64,000 nucleotides of DNA from DATKMP01 sp963790045 (GTDB lineage: Bacteria; Bacteroidota; Ignavibacteria; UBA10030), in assembly GCA_963790045.1 (NCBI GenBank), contig CAWBMS010000015.1, positions 65,458 to 129,457 on the forward strand, read 5' to 3'. This document shows, piece by piece, positions 8,909-18,877 of this stretch; positions within the stretch are counted from its first letter, which is position 1; each line of letters begins with the position of its first letter. The notes below the pieces were generated by a model. It was given only the letters and a program-made list of their open reading frames with translations, did not search any database and was not told the origin of the DNA. Both the position numbers and the translations under genes were made by a program.

Positions 8909-8925
8909 CAACGCACAGCGACATT

Positions 8926-9027
8926 AAGTGTCTGACACCTTGCAGGTGTCTGACACTTTCCGTAACCTCTTGCATCTCTTTGCACGAACGATTATACTAT
9001 GGATAGATTTATTTTCAAACGCTTTTG
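8926..9027. repeat. Direct repeat flanking the cassette, right copy
   Basis: Palindrome AAGTGTCTGACACC / GGTGTCTGACACTT at 8926-8958 followed by 8969-9027, matching the left copy at 8059-8165 except for scattered substitutions and small indels. It lies about 110 bases before the methyltransferase gene. Confidence 0.75.
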
Positions 9028-9137
9028 TAAAACTGTATTGCAGAGGATGTGTGCAGTGAGATATTTGTGATAATAACAAATCAACATTTTATGTCCTATT
9101 TATTTATATTTCACTGAGTTTATTTTAAGGAAGTTGA

Positions 9138-10100
9138 ATGTCTGAAGTATTTCACATTGCAAAACATTTTTCGGTTTTAGAACATGCTGTCGTGTTTGAA
9201 GGAGACTGCCTTGAGTTGTTAAAGAATATTCCCGATAACTCAATGCAATTAATTGTTACCTCCCCGCCTTACAATCTTGGTAAAGAATATGAGCGGAAGT
9301 TAAAACCTGAAGAATATTTTGACCAACAAAAAAAAGTGATAACTGAATGTACACGTGTATTAAAGAGTACGGGAAGTGTTTGTTGGCAGGTAGGAAACTT
9401 CGTTGACTCAAGTTCCATTGTTCCAATTGACACTATTCTCTATCCTATTTTCAAGGATTTAGGATTCAAACTGCGCAACAGAATCGTTTGGCATTTTGAA
9501 CATGGATTATACATGCATCGAAAAGATTTTCTGGACGTTATGAAACCATTCTCTGGTTCACCAAAACAGACGATTATGTTTTTAATTTAGATCCCTATTC
9601 GCGTTCCACAAAAGTATCCCGGAAAAAAGTATTTTAAAGGACCGAAGAAAGGACAATATTCCAGTAATCCACTTGGGAAAAATCCTGGCGACCTCTGGAT
9701 ATTTCCCAATGTCAAAAGCAACCATGTTGAAAAGACTATTCATCCATGTCAGTTTCCTGTCGAATTAGTTGATCGACTTGTTCTTTCTATGACAAACCAA
9801 GATGATTGGGTATTAGATCCATTTCTTGGAGTAGGAACAACTATTGTAAGTGCAATTAGAAATAATCGAAGAGGTGCTGGGGCAGAAATTGTTAAAAAAT
9901 ATGTAACGATCGCTCAAGAGAGAATTAACAAAGCTAAAAAAGGAAAGTTACCCATACGATTATATACTCAACCAGTTTTTGATCCACAATATGCCGGAAA
10001 GAATTTGACAACCGCGCCTTGGTTGGAACCGTTACCTCAAGACAATGGACAACTAAAATTGATGGAAAGACCAAAACATAAATACGGGAAGGCAAAATGA
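9138..10100 (+). CDS. Type II DNA methyltransferase (N4-cytosine/N6-adenine beta class), two compensating indels
   Basis: Catalytic motif TSPPYN (residues 41-46) comes before the AdoMet-binding DPFLGVGTT (codons near 9820), the order of beta-class amino-methyltransferases. As written the frame stops at 9588-9590. Between about 9520 and 9593 the true protein is in another frame (KRFSGRYETILWFTKTDD); one missing base near 9520 and one surplus base near 9593 cancel out, after which the original frame reads PQKYPGKKYFKGPKKGQYS and continues to 10100. The repaired product is about 320 residues. Its stop overlaps the start of the endonuclease gene. It should protect host DNA from that enzyme. Confidence 0.85.
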
Positions 10101-10711
10101 AAATCGCACAAAAGTATTCGCATCTGAACGGTGAGGAGTTTTTATTGGTTCATCACAAGTCTTTATACAAAGAGATCACAGACGTTATTGAATCAATCGA
10201 TGCCGGAGCGCATCACACAAAGATAAGTAAAGAAAAGACAATGCCCGGAAAGGAACTCTTTTCTCCGGTACAATTAAACGAAAGCTTTGACAATAAGTTT
10301 AGAGCAAAGAAATGGTATGAAGCTATCTATCGCTATGTTGTTACAACCGACCGAGCGCTGATGCAAGAGTTGGTTCCTCTTTCTTTTGAGGATCAAAAGA
10401 AATTAGTTCATGAACGCGGAATCAAAGATATCATTACTTCATATAAACAAACTGATTTCGTGAAAGAGCAAATAGCTGTTGAAGTGCAGTTTGGCAAATA
10501 TTCGTTTGTCGCATTTGATTTATTTGTTAAGCATTTATTGTTCTATTCCGGCGGGCTTATCAATATAGGAGTTGAAATATTACCGACCAAGAGAATGCAA
10601 TCTGAAATGTCTTCCGGAATCGCTTACTTTGAAGGAGAGGTATATAATGTCTTGAGACATGGACGAAGCAATCCACCTGTGCCTTTGCTTATTTTAGGCA
10701 TTGAATCCTGA
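10097..10711 (+). CDS. BglII/BstYI-type restriction endonuclease
   Basis: 204 residues; start overlaps the methyltransferase stop by 4 bases. The segment TDFVKEQIAVEVQFGKYSF contains Asp120, Glu129 and Gln131, matching the D-x8-E-x-Q active-site spacing known for BglII (Asp84, Glu93, Gln95). The following VKHLLFYSGG and the C-terminal RSNPPVPLLILGI also resemble that family as I recall it. It would cut a GATC-centred palindrome such as AGATCT or RGATCY, but the site cannot be read from sequence. AGATCT occurs in this window (for example 25674, 25793, 40094), so the host DNA would need protection there if that is the site. Confidence 0.8.
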   Translation: MKIAQKYSHLNGEEFLLVHHKSLYKEITDVIESIDAGAHHTKISKEKTMPGKELFSPVQLNESFDNKFRAKKWYEAIYRYVVTTDRALMQELVPLSFEDQKKLVHERGIKDIITSYKQTDFVKEQIAVEVQFGKYSFVAFDLFVKHLLFYSGGLINIGVEILPTKRMQSEMSSGIAYFEGEVYNVLRHGRSNPPVPLLILGIES

Positions 10712-10738
10712 ATACCCCGCACTAAGAACCCTTGCTGT

Positions 10739-10753
10739 GAAGGAGTTGCACTC
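10739..10753. repeat. Short perfect hairpin
   Basis: AGGAGT and ACTCCT flank a 3-base loop just after the endonuclease gene. No T run follows, so it is not a typical terminator. Confidence 0.4.
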
Positions 10754-10768
10754 CTGAACAAAAAGGCC

Positions 10769-10827
10769 GTGAGTCCCGCCAAAACGACGGCGGGCAAGAC
10801 AACTCACTCCCAGCTTGTATTTTTTTT
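10769..10827 (+). terminator. Probable terminator after the restriction-modification pair
   Basis: GTGAGT (10769) pairs with ACTCAC (10802), enclosing CCCGCC / GGCGGG, and eight T follow at 10820-10827. The T run is 12 bases from the stem, so the call is moderate. Confidence 0.45.
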
Positions 10828-10839
10828 AGTATGACTAAA

Positions 10840-10890
10840 CCAATCCGACCCCTCCGCCTGTCGGCGGACAAGTTAAAGGGATCGGATTGG
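10840..10890. repeat. Nested inverted repeat
   Basis: CCAATCCG (10840) pairs with CGGATTGG (10883), and inside it CCGCC / GGCGG forms a second hairpin. It separates the restriction-modification pair from the next gene. Confidence 0.6.
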
Positions 10891-10930
10891 CAGCCAATTA
10901 TTTTAATGAAGTTGAAAGATTATATTCACT

Positions 10931-11335
10931 ATGCGTCTCTGGAGCATTCATCCAAAATATCTTGATGCTAAAGGATTGGTCGCATTGTGGCGTGAGGCAT
11001 TGTTAGCACAGCATGTGCTCGCGGGAACAACACGCGGCTACAAACATCATCCGCAGTTGCAGCGATTTCAACGTCAGCGTAATCCTCTTGCCTCCATCGA
11101 TACATTCCTCACAGCAATTTATGACGAAGCGTTGCAGCGTGGTTATGAATTCGATAGAACAAAAATCGGAACTGCGAGAAGCAGAAAAAAGATTCCCGTA
11201 ACATCGGGGCAAGTGCGGTACGAGTTTAAACATCTCCGCAAAAAATTATGGCTGCGCGATAGGAAAAAGTTTTTTGAACTCGCAGCAATAAAAAAAGCCC
11301 GAAACACATCCGTTGTTCACGGTCGTTCCGGGTGA
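10931..11335 (+). CDS. Pyrimidine-dimer DNA glycosylase family protein
   Basis: 134 residues, beginning MRLWSIHPKYLDAKGLVALW, then EALLAQHVL and GYKHHPQLQRF. This is the N-terminal pattern of bacterial members of the T4 endonuclease V (pyrimidine dimer excision) family, which cut the glycosidic bond and backbone at UV dimers. The C-terminal part is basic (RDRKKFFELAAIKKAR), as expected of a DNA-binding protein. It stands alone on the plus strand, converging on rho. Its position beside a restriction-modification pair may be chance. Confidence 0.75.
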   Translation: MRLWSIHPKYLDAKGLVALWREALLAQHVLAGTTRGYKHHPQLQRFQRQRNPLASIDTFLTAIYDEALQRGYEFDRTKIGTARSRKKIPVTSGQVRYEFKHLRKKLWLRDRKKFFELAAIKKARNTSVVHGRSG

Positions 11336-11393
11336 AATTGAAGAATGGGAAAAGACGAGATAACTTAAGTGGCTTTGTCTTTGAATGTATGCT

Positions 11394-11428
11394 AAAAACA
11401 CAAAAGCCGCGAAGGTCATTCGCGGCTT
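11394..11428 (-). terminator. Rho-independent terminator after rho
   Basis: On the minus strand AAGCCGCGAA pairs with TTCGCGGCTT (10 pairs, 5-base loop) and is followed by TTTGTGTTTTT. It lies 12 bases past the rho stop and may serve both strands. Confidence 0.8.
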
Positions 11429-11440
11429 GATGTGTAATTC

Positions 11441-12693
11441 TTAGCTGTTCATCACTTTGAGGAACTCTTTATTGTTTTTCGTTCCTCGCATCTTATCAAG
11501 CAAGAGATCCATCGCTTCATCGGGATTCATGTCGCTAAAGAACTTGCGCATAATCCAGATACGGTTCAGATCATCCGGTTCGATTAGGTTTTCTTCTTTA
11601 CGTGTTCCGGAGCGGTTGATGTTGATTGCCGGGAAGATACGTTTATCGCTTAACAAACGATCAAGCACGACTTCGGAGTTGCCGGTACCTTTGAATTCTT
11701 CAAAGATCACTTCATCCATACGGCTTCCAGTTTCAACCAATGCCGTGGCAATAATTGTTAAGCTGCCGCCTTCTTCGATGTTACGCGCTGCGCCGAAGAA
11801 TCTCTTCGGACGATGCAACGCATTGGCATCGACACCGCCGGAAAGAATCTTTCCGCTGTGTGGCACAACCGTGTTGTGTGCGCGGGCAAGGCGTGTGATG
11901 CTGTCCAACAAAATCACGACATCTTTTTTCGCTTCCACCAACCGTTTTGCTTTTTCCAGTACCATATCCGAAACCTGCACGTGACGCTCGGGCGGTTCAT
12001 CGAACGTGGAACTGATAACTTCCGCGCTCACAGAACGTTCCATATCCGTCACTTCTTCAGGGCGTTCATCGATCAATAAGACGATGAGTTTGATTTCTGG
12101 ATGATTGCGGGTGATGCTGTTGGCAATTTTTTGGAGGAGAATGGTTTTACCGGCTTTCGGGGGCGAGACGATCATACAGCGCTGGCCTTTTCCTACCGGA
12201 GCAAGAGATCCAAAACGCGCATGGCATATTCACCGGGAATGGTTTCTAATTTCAACCGGACTGTCGGATACATTGGCGTGAGGTTTTCGAACAAGGTTCG
12301 ATCACGCACCATATCCGGATGGTTGTCGTTCACGGCTTCCACGCGCAAGAGCGCAAAGAAACGCTCGCCTTCTTTCGGAGGACGAACCTGTCCGCTGACG
12401 GTATCGCCAGTGCGCAGACAGAATTTTTTGATCTGCGACGGCGAGACATAAATATCGTCCGGCGACGGTAAATAATTGTAGTCAACTGACCGAAGGAATC
12501 CGTATCCATCGGGCAGTACCTCAAGCACACCTTTGCTGAAACCTAACCCGTCTTGTTTCGTTTGTGCTTCAAGGATTTTAAAAATTAGGTCTTGTTTCCG
12601 AAGATCGCCGTACCCGTCGATATTGAGTTCCTTGGCAATGGTGCCAAGTTCAACGATCTTCTTGGACTTCAATTCATTGATGTCCATTGGCAT
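11441..12693 (-). CDS. rho: Transcription termination factor Rho, frameshifted in this sequence
   Basis: Hexameric RNA helicase ending transcription. The N-terminal part (12693-12193) has the Rho N domain (LKSKKIVELGTIAKELNI) and the cold-shock RNA-binding fold (GVLEVLPDGYGFLRS). It breaks after VLDLL. Adding one base at the AA of 12203-12204 restores APVGKGQRCMIVSPPKAGKT, which joins the second frame (12175-11441) containing the Walker A (PPKAGKT) and Walker B (VVILLDSITRLARAHN) motifs. The repaired length is 417-418 residues, normal for Rho without inserts. The break sits in a homopolymer of an important gene; an indel error is likely. Confidence 0.95.
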
Positions 12694-12872
12694 AAAAATT
12701 ATACCTCGTTAATGGTGAGAAATAGTGAGAAATGAATTCAATGACAAATTTGTAGTTACGATACTTTTTGAACTAACATTATTTTGGAGAAGTAAAAAAG
12801 AACTGAGTTCCTGTAGCAAACCGATTAGGTAACACGAAATGCAACTGTAACTTCCTTAAATAGTATAGCGGA

Positions 12873-14174
12873 TTATTGATTTATTGTCAAGTATTTTTTC
12901 TGTTGCAGCATCGCCAGCGCCTCCCCCACTACAAAATGGGAACCGGTAATAAGAATGGGCCACGATGACGGTTCGTTCAGTAACGCGCGTAATCCACGAG
13001 CTACACTGGAATATTGATTTACGGGAATATGGGATGGTTGAAATGCCTGCGCAATTGCTGCTGCAGAACGTGAACGCTCCGTCCGTGCCTTCACAGTCAC
13101 AATGGCCTTGGCTATCGAAGATAATGCGGGAACCATCGGTAGTAAATTTTTATCCTGCATCACTCCAAAGAGAATCCGGAATTTTTTATGTTGAATAGTT
13201 TTCAACGTCGAACACAAACTGTTTATGGCATCGGGATTATGTGCTACATCGATAACGATCATCGGCTTCTTCTGCACCATCGAAAGCCGCGCTTGCAACC
13301 CGGAATATTGTTGAACATGTCCCAATGCTGTTCGCATGGTGCGTTCAGAAATATAAAATCGATGTTGTTGATTGATCTCCTCTATAACCGACAGAGATAA
13401 TAACGCATTCATCGCTTGATGCGTTCCCGGTAAAGAAACTTTGACGTTGTGTAATGAATAAGACGGAAGATGGAAATCTGCAACGACTCCATGCAACGAT
13501 GAATGATGAACGTGAATTTGTTTTCGTTGAACCGTATAAAACGGCGCCGAACGTCGTTTGCAAATATCTGCAATAACCTTGCGTGCCGACGCATCTGCAA
13601 CGGCGGTAATGCACGGCGTTTTGGATTTTGCGATACCGGCTTTTTCTTTTGCAATTTTTTGGATCGTGCTGCCGAGAATGTGCGTGTGTTCGAGACCAAT
13701 GGTGGTGATCACGGAGACAAGCGGTTTTAAAACATTCGTCGCGTCCAAACGTCCACCAAGACCGGTTTCGATGACAGCAATATCGACTTGCTGGTCAGCA
13801 AAATATTGAAACCCTATTGCCGTGGCAGCTTCAAAAAATGTGTTGTGATTACGCAATATCTCCGGTTTGATTAACGTTGTTAATCGTGAAAGATCGCGCG
13901 ATGAAATCGATTTGCCATCGATACGAATGCGCTCGTTGAATTGAATCAGATGCGGCGATGTGAACAATCCGGTTTTATACCCTGCGGCAGTGAACATTGC
14001 GGCAATCATCGACGCGGTAGAACCTTTGCCATTCGTACCGGCGATATGAACGGTTGGAAATTTTCGATCGGGGTTTCCTAACGACCGCAGCAACCGCTGA
14101 ATGCCATGCAATCCGAACTTCATTCCAAATTTTTGAAGTCCGTATAAAAATGAAATGGATTCTGAATACGTCAA
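12873..14174 (-). CDS. folC: Bifunctional folylpolyglutamate synthase/dihydrofolate synthase
   Basis: 433 residues, Mur-ligase family. It adds glutamate to dihydropteroate and then to folates. HIAGTNGKGST (near residue 45) is the ATP loop; LFTSPHLIQFNERIRI follows; ETGLGGRLDATN near 135 and IDVAHNPDA near 310 are also conserved. It is the last gene of an apparent operon behind pyrD (22 bases) and is separated from rho by 179 bases that show no clear signal. Folate made here links functionally to metK/ahcY and to pterin synthesis at 18.1-19.9 kb. Confidence 0.95.
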   Translation of the reverse strand: MTYSESISFLYGLQKFGMKFGLHGIQRLLRSLGNPDRKFPTVHIAGTNGKGSTASMIAAMFTAAGYKTGLFTSPHLIQFNERIRIDGKSISSRDLSRLTTLIKPEILRNHNTFFEAATAIGFQYFADQQVDIAVIETGLGGRLDATNVLKPLVSVITTIGLEHTHILGSTIQKIAKEKAGIAKSKTPCITAVADASARKVIADICKRRSAPFYTVQRKQIHVHHSSLHGVVADFHLPSYSLHNVKVSLPGTHQAMNALLSLSVIEEINQQHRFYISERTMRTALGHVQQYSGLQARLSMVQKKPMIVIDVAHNPDAINSLCSTLKTIQHKKFRILFGVMQDKNLLPMVPALSSIAKAIVTVKARTERSRSAAAIAQAFQPSHIPVNQYSSVARGLRALLNEPSSWPILITGSHFVVGEALAMLQQKKYLTINQ

Positions 14175-14196
14175 AGTAAAAAACGACTTGAAAAAA

Positions 14197-15147
14197 TTAT
14201 AACCACGATTGGAGAACAGAAAATTTTATATTTGCTTCCAGCGCGCCGACAAGTTTTTGAATATCGTTAATATGTTGATTGATTGCATACTGTTCGATTC
14301 CGTCGACAATTTTTGTCGAAGCTGACGGATCGACAAAATTCATCGTACCAACTTGCACTGCCGTTGCGCCTGCAAGCAGGAATTCTATCGCATCTTCTGC
14401 GTTTGCAATTCCACCGATGCCGAAGACCGGAATTTTTACTGCCTGTGCAACTTCATACACTTTTGCCAGCGCAATCGGTTTAATGGCGGGACCGGATAAT
14501 CCGCCGGTCACCGTAGAAAGTTTCGGTTTGCGCGTCTTCACATCAATCGCCATGCCGATTAAAGTATTGATAACCGACACAGCATCTGCACCTTCGTTTT
14601 CTACAGCGCGGGCGAATTCCGAAATGTGCGTTACATTTGGCGTCAATTTGATGATGAGCGGACGATTGGTACGTTTACGAAGCGATGCAGTAATGGTTGC
14701 CGTCATTTTTGGATCAGTTCCAAAACTCAATCCACCTTCTTTAACATTCGGACACGAGACATTAATTTCATATCCTGCGATACCTTCTTGCCGTTCCAAA
14801 AGAGATAAGACATCGCAATACTCCTCTACCGAACTTGCGGCAATGTTAGCAATAATTTTTGTAGAAGTTTGGCGAAGAACGGGGAGTTTGTTTTCGATGA
14901 AGGCATGCACGCCGATATTTGCAAGCCCGATAGAATTTAACATTCCGCCGGTGGTCTCGGCAATTCTTCGCGGCGGATTACCATCACGCGGTTTCCACGA
15001 AAGCGATTTCGTCATAATGCCGCCAAGCCGGTTGACGTTCACTAATGATGGGATTTCATCGCCATAGCCAAATGTTCCGGAAGCGACGAACACGCGATTG
15101 GTAAATTCCACATCGCGGATACTAAAGGAAGTTTGAACGGCAGCCAT
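14197..15147 (-). CDS. pyrD: Dihydroorotate dehydrogenase B, catalytic subunit
   Basis: 316 residues from the ATG at 15147 (MAAVQTSFSIRDVEF). The open frame extends 43 codons upstream, but that part only overlaps pyrK and is not conserved. Class 1B enzyme with FMN: GTFGYG, NSIGLANIG, INVSCPNVKEGG with the catalytic cysteine region, IKLTPNV, GGLSGPAIKP and GIGGIANAEDA. With pyrK it oxidises dihydroorotate using NAD. Two bases separate it from the pyrK stop, typical of the pyrK-pyrD pair. Confidence 0.95.
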   Translation of the reverse strand: MAAVQTSFSIRDVEFTNRVFVASGTFGYGDEIPSLVNVNRLGGIMTKSLSWKPRDGNPPRRIAETTGGMLNSIGLANIGVHAFIENKLPVLRQTSTKIIANIAASSVEEYCDVLSLLERQEGIAGYEINVSCPNVKEGGLSFGTDPKMTATITASLRKRTNRPLIIKLTPNVTHISEFARAVENEGADAVSVINTLIGMAIDVKTRKPKLSTVTGGLSGPAIKPIALAKVYEVAQAVKIPVFGIGGIANAEDAIEFLLAGATAVQVGTMNFVDPSASTKIVDGIEQYAINQHINDIQKLVGALEANIKFSVLQSWL

Positions 15148-15149
15148 TG

Positions 15150-15911
15150 TTAGTTCGTCTCCCGCAAATTTATTTCTGTGGAAGGGAAGGTCGGGCCATC
15201 TTTGCACACCAGCGCATATTTCTTTTTGCCATTGATTAATTCCACGGGGCAGCCCTGACAAATACCGACACCGCACGCCATCTGCCCTTCCAATGATAAC
15301 TCACAACAAATAGATTTTTGTTTTGCAACCTCAGTCAACGCCATTAACATTTTTGTGGGACCGCAGGCAAAGATTTTAAATTTATCGGAAGAATATTTAT
15401 CAAGATACTCTTCCAACAACTTGACAACGGTTCCATGAAATCCTGCAGTACCATCGTCTGTTGCAAGATGAAGATTGACAAGATAATCTTTCAATACCTG
15501 CTTCACACTGCGGAAACCGGCAAATGTTTCGACCTGCTTCCTCTCCTTCTTTAATTCCGAAATAAGTAATGGAAACGGTGCCACGCCAAGCCCGCCGGCA
15601 ACAATCAACGCGGTATCGAATTCTGCTTGCTGATGAAACGGCTGGCCGAGAGGCCCGATCACATCCAGTGCATCGCCAGATTTTATTTCCGACAGAATGT
15701 GCGTTCCTTTACCGACCGATTGAAACAGAATCTCTACAAGATCGCCTTCCACTCGCGATACGCTGAACGGCCTGCGCAGTAATGGTTCTCCTGTTTCTGA
15801 AACACGAATATTTACAAACTGTCCCGACTGTACAGTTGCGGCAAGCCCTGCCCATTCAAATGTTAGCCGATACGTTGGGTCGGCAATCTTATATAATTCT
15901 TGACCACACAA
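15150..15911 (-). CDS. pyrK: Dihydroorotate dehydrogenase B, electron-transfer subunit
   Basis: About 253 residues. FAD-binding RRPFSVS near residue 46, NAD-binding VAGGLGVAPFPLL near 107, and a [2Fe-2S] site near the C-terminus with cysteines in LEGQMACGVGICQGCPV and LVCKDGP (C-x4-C-x2-C and a later Cys). It passes electrons from PyrD to NAD. No in-frame ATG lies between the upstream stop and the conserved start; the best initiator is TTG at 15911 (reading CGQELYKIADPTYRL). It follows the TPR gene by 21 bases. Confidence 0.93.
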   Translation of the reverse strand: MCGQELYKIADPTYRLTFEWAGLAATVQSGQFVNIRVSETGEPLLRRPFSVSRVEGDLVEILFQSVGKGTHILSEIKSGDALDVIGPLGQPFHQQAEFDTALIVAGGLGVAPFPLLISELKKERKQVETFAGFRSVKQVLKDYLVNLHLATDDGTAGFHGTVVKLLEEYLDKYSSDKFKIFACGPTKMLMALTEVAKQKSICCELSLEGQMACGVGICQGCPVELINGKKKYALVCKDGPTFPSTEINLRETN

Positions 15912-15932
15912 AATTGTTGCTGTGGCCCCATT

Positions 15933-18010
15933 TCACTTATCATTTAAATCCTTCACCGGCCTTCTTGATTTTCGTAAATCGTTCGGCATTGGCGGACGAT
16001 TATTAATCGAGTCCTGCAGAGCCGGTTGCAAATTGGGTTTTCCATTCGGCGGCAAATTGGAAGGCGCCGTAATGGGTGAAACATTATGAATCGTTGTAGT
16101 GTCTTTTTTTGTCGTGTCCGCCTGTTCAAAATATCGCTTGGATGCTTGGGCAGCATAAATTGTTTCTGGATATTTTTTTACCACGCGCTTGTAATGTACA
16201 ATGGCACTATCGCTATTGAGCAATCCGTATTCCCACACCCACGCAACGGCATAATCGCTTTGGGCTGCGAACCGCGAACCGGGAAATTGCACAGGGATAG
16301 AGGAAAACACATCACACGCTTTTTCATATTGTTTGGCATCGATAAGTTGTTCTGCTTGCCGGTATCGCTCCGCCGCAGTATCCGAATTGCTCACGCTCGT
16401 TTTACCAAGCAGCCGTCGTGATTCTTTCGCATAGAGCGATGTCGGGAAATCATGTTCTAATTTTTCAGAATATTCGCCCGGCGTCGAATATTTTTTCCCA
16501 GCATGAGTGTTCGAAAGTTCCGCAAGAATAAATAACACACGCGGGCTTCGCACGGCATCGTAGTGATATCGCAGCGCATACGAATACCACACAATAGCAG
16601 AATCAGAATTTTCGATGTCATCGTAGAACATATCGCCAAGTTTCATGGGCAGCAATGGATTTTAAAATCATCAGCGAATCAGCACTGGGTAGATTTTTTT
16701 TTGCAGTAATTGCCGCTTGAATTTTTTTGATCGTGGTATCGTTCTTTGATCGAGTAAGCGTATCCGCCATCATTTTTGCAAGAGAATCCCTCAACGTTTG
16801 AGTGCTGGTATCGGCAAGCAATGTCATAAGACTATCTGTTTGATGAAACGTTGCATACGATGCAAAATAGCGAGTGAGCGCATGAGATTTTTTATTTGCC
16901 AGAGGGCTGAAATCTAGATTGCCGGATGCTGCCTCTGAATAATATTTTAACGCAAGCTTATAATCTCGAATGGTTTTTTCTTTTTCATACATTTCCCCGA
17001 GTTCCTTCGCCGCACGGTATGCAGGCGGCGTTTTTGCATACGTCGTGTCTATAATAAAATATTCGTTTGCAGCATCGGCAATTTTGCCTGCCGTAAAATA
17101 TGTTCGTGCACGTTCAAGGCGAATAGCCGGTCGGTATTCTCTAAAGTGAAAATCAAGAATGAGTGAAGTTAATAATTGTTCGCTTTGGTCGAACTGTTTC
17201 ATTTTTCGGTACACAAGCGCGGTTTGTAATCGGCAATAGTACTCGATATAATTATCGGATGTATATTGTTGAACCCTTAAGTACGCTTTCACCGCCTGTT
17301 CATAGTCGGCTTCTGTGAAATAAACTTCTGCTAAATCTAATTCTGCTTGGGCTTTTTCATCGTTGGATCCATACTGAATAGAAATTTCGTAATACTTTTC
17401 CGCTTCAGGGAACATTCCTTTTTGTTGATACAGTGATGCTAATAAACTCGCCGCATCGGATTGCATATCTTTGTCATTCTTTGTTTGTGCTGCCGTTAAT
17501 AGGTCAGTCGCTATTTGAATCGCATCGTCGGTCGCATGAAGTTTTCCTTTTGATCGCGCCAGCCAGAGATGCGCTTCAAGCGATAAGGAAGAATGAGGAT
17601 ATTGCGCCAACAATTCTTCAAACTTCCGCTCTGCTTTTCGGTATTCCCACATATAATAGAATGATTTTCCCGTCATCAATAAGGCATCATCCACTAAACC
17701 ACTCGTCGGATGGTACGCCATGATATTGGAACACTTATCAATCACTTGATTTAATTTTTGTTTTGCTGATGATGGTATGGAATCCTGCGTTGCCTGTCCC
17801 TGTTTTCCACGTGTTTGCAACGCCGCCGTTTGTATTTCGTCTTCTGCAGCATCGAATAATTTACTTGCATTGTAGTAGGCATTGAAATACGTATTAAAAT
17901 TTTCGTAACCGTCGGAAATTGCATGCCCCACCACACATCCTGGCAATATCAGAACGGATACAGCAAAAAGACCAATTGCGATAGTTCGAAAGAAAAGAAT
18001 TGTGTATCAT
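15933..18010 (-). CDS. TPR-repeat lipoprotein, two frame breaks
   Basis: About 690 residues after repair. A signal peptide and lipobox (FAVSVLILPGC) precede many tetratricopeptide repeats (for example EAEKYYEISIQYG, QAVKAYLRVQQY, YKLALKYYSEAASG, EKACDVFSSIPVQFP) and a Pro/Asn-rich tail. The frame ending at 16618 joins the frame starting near 16655 with one shifted base near 16645. The signal peptide has no start codon in its own frame; an ATG at 18010 in the neighbouring frame (MIHNSFLS) would reach it after one indel near 17995. It probably sits in the outer-membrane periplasmic face as a scaffold; the partner is unknown. Upstream of pyrK in the same direction. Confidence 0.75.
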
Positions 18011-18137
18011 CACTGTCACCAATATAAAACATGAACCTCTGGAATTCAAGATATTCCAGCGCGGTTGTTGCCGCAGAAATTTTACTTATACCTAAAATAG
18101 TGACAACGAATCATACACTCTCATAACAATGAAACAT

Positions 18138-18867
18138 CTAAACCTGTAAATCCCCGACTTGCGGGCGAAGCACCAACTCTTCCACCATCATAGAAGACGG
18201 TTGCAGCGACACTTGATAGACTATTTCCGCGACCTCTTCCGGTTTCAACATTCGGTCGTGAAATTTTTCTTGCTGTTGAGGATGCCAAATCGGCGTACAT
18301 ACTGCACCGGGATAAACATTCACAATATGAACGCCATGATTTCGAACTTCAGCACGCAATCCATTCATCAACGCTTCAGCGCCTGCTTTCGAAGCAGAAT
18401 ATACGGAGGATTTCGTATATGTTGTTTTTGTAACGAATGAAAGAATGTTGATCACCAAGCCACTATGTTGCTGCACCATCACCGGTACAATTGCTTTCGT
18501 GGTTAAAAATAATCCTCGCAAATTCGTATCGATGACATGATCGAATTCCTGAATCGATGTCGAAAGAAAATCTTTAAAATATGTTACGCCGGCATTGTTG
18601 ATAAGAATATCCACCTTATCATGTTTTTTGAGAATCGATTCTGCAGGTACGGCGTATCGATTCTTCGTTTTGTATATCGCATGGCAACAGATCACAGCAC
18701 CTGTTCTTCAAAAGAATTTTTTCTTGCAATATTTTTAGTTTCGCTTCTGATCGTGCGCTGGCAATCACCTTATCACCGCCGGCGGCAAAACATTCTGCCA
18801 GTGCAAAACCGATGCCGCTGCTTGCTCCTGTAATCCAAATGACACGTTGTGTTTGCGAATGGTTCAT
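18138..18867 (-). CDS. Sepiapterin-reductase-like short-chain dehydrogenase, frameshifted
   Basis: About 243 residues after repair. Cofactor motif TGASSGIG (residues 13-20), INNAG, and catalytic YSASK. The first frame ends after ESIRR; one shifted base near 18650 joins it to VPAESILKKHDKVDILINNAG. The C-terminal pattern QPSSMMVEELVLRPQVGD is close to what I recall for the Chlorobium tepidum sepiapterin reductase. Directly downstream of folE (10 bases) and PTPS, so the last steps of tetrahydrobiopterin formation are the likely role. General SDR activity remains possible. Confidence 0.75.
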
Positions 18868-18877
18868 TGCATCATCA

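Noticed and set aside
11457..11984. Plus-strand ORF opposite rho
   Set aside because: Shadow of the Rho ATPase domain.
14279..15067. 262-codon plus-strand ORF opposite pyrD
   Set aside because: Shadow frame; pyrD motifs cover the whole stretch on the other strand.
15148..15276. N-terminal extension of PyrD
   Set aside because: It overlaps pyrK coding and has no conserved residues; the ATG at 15147 gives the family start.
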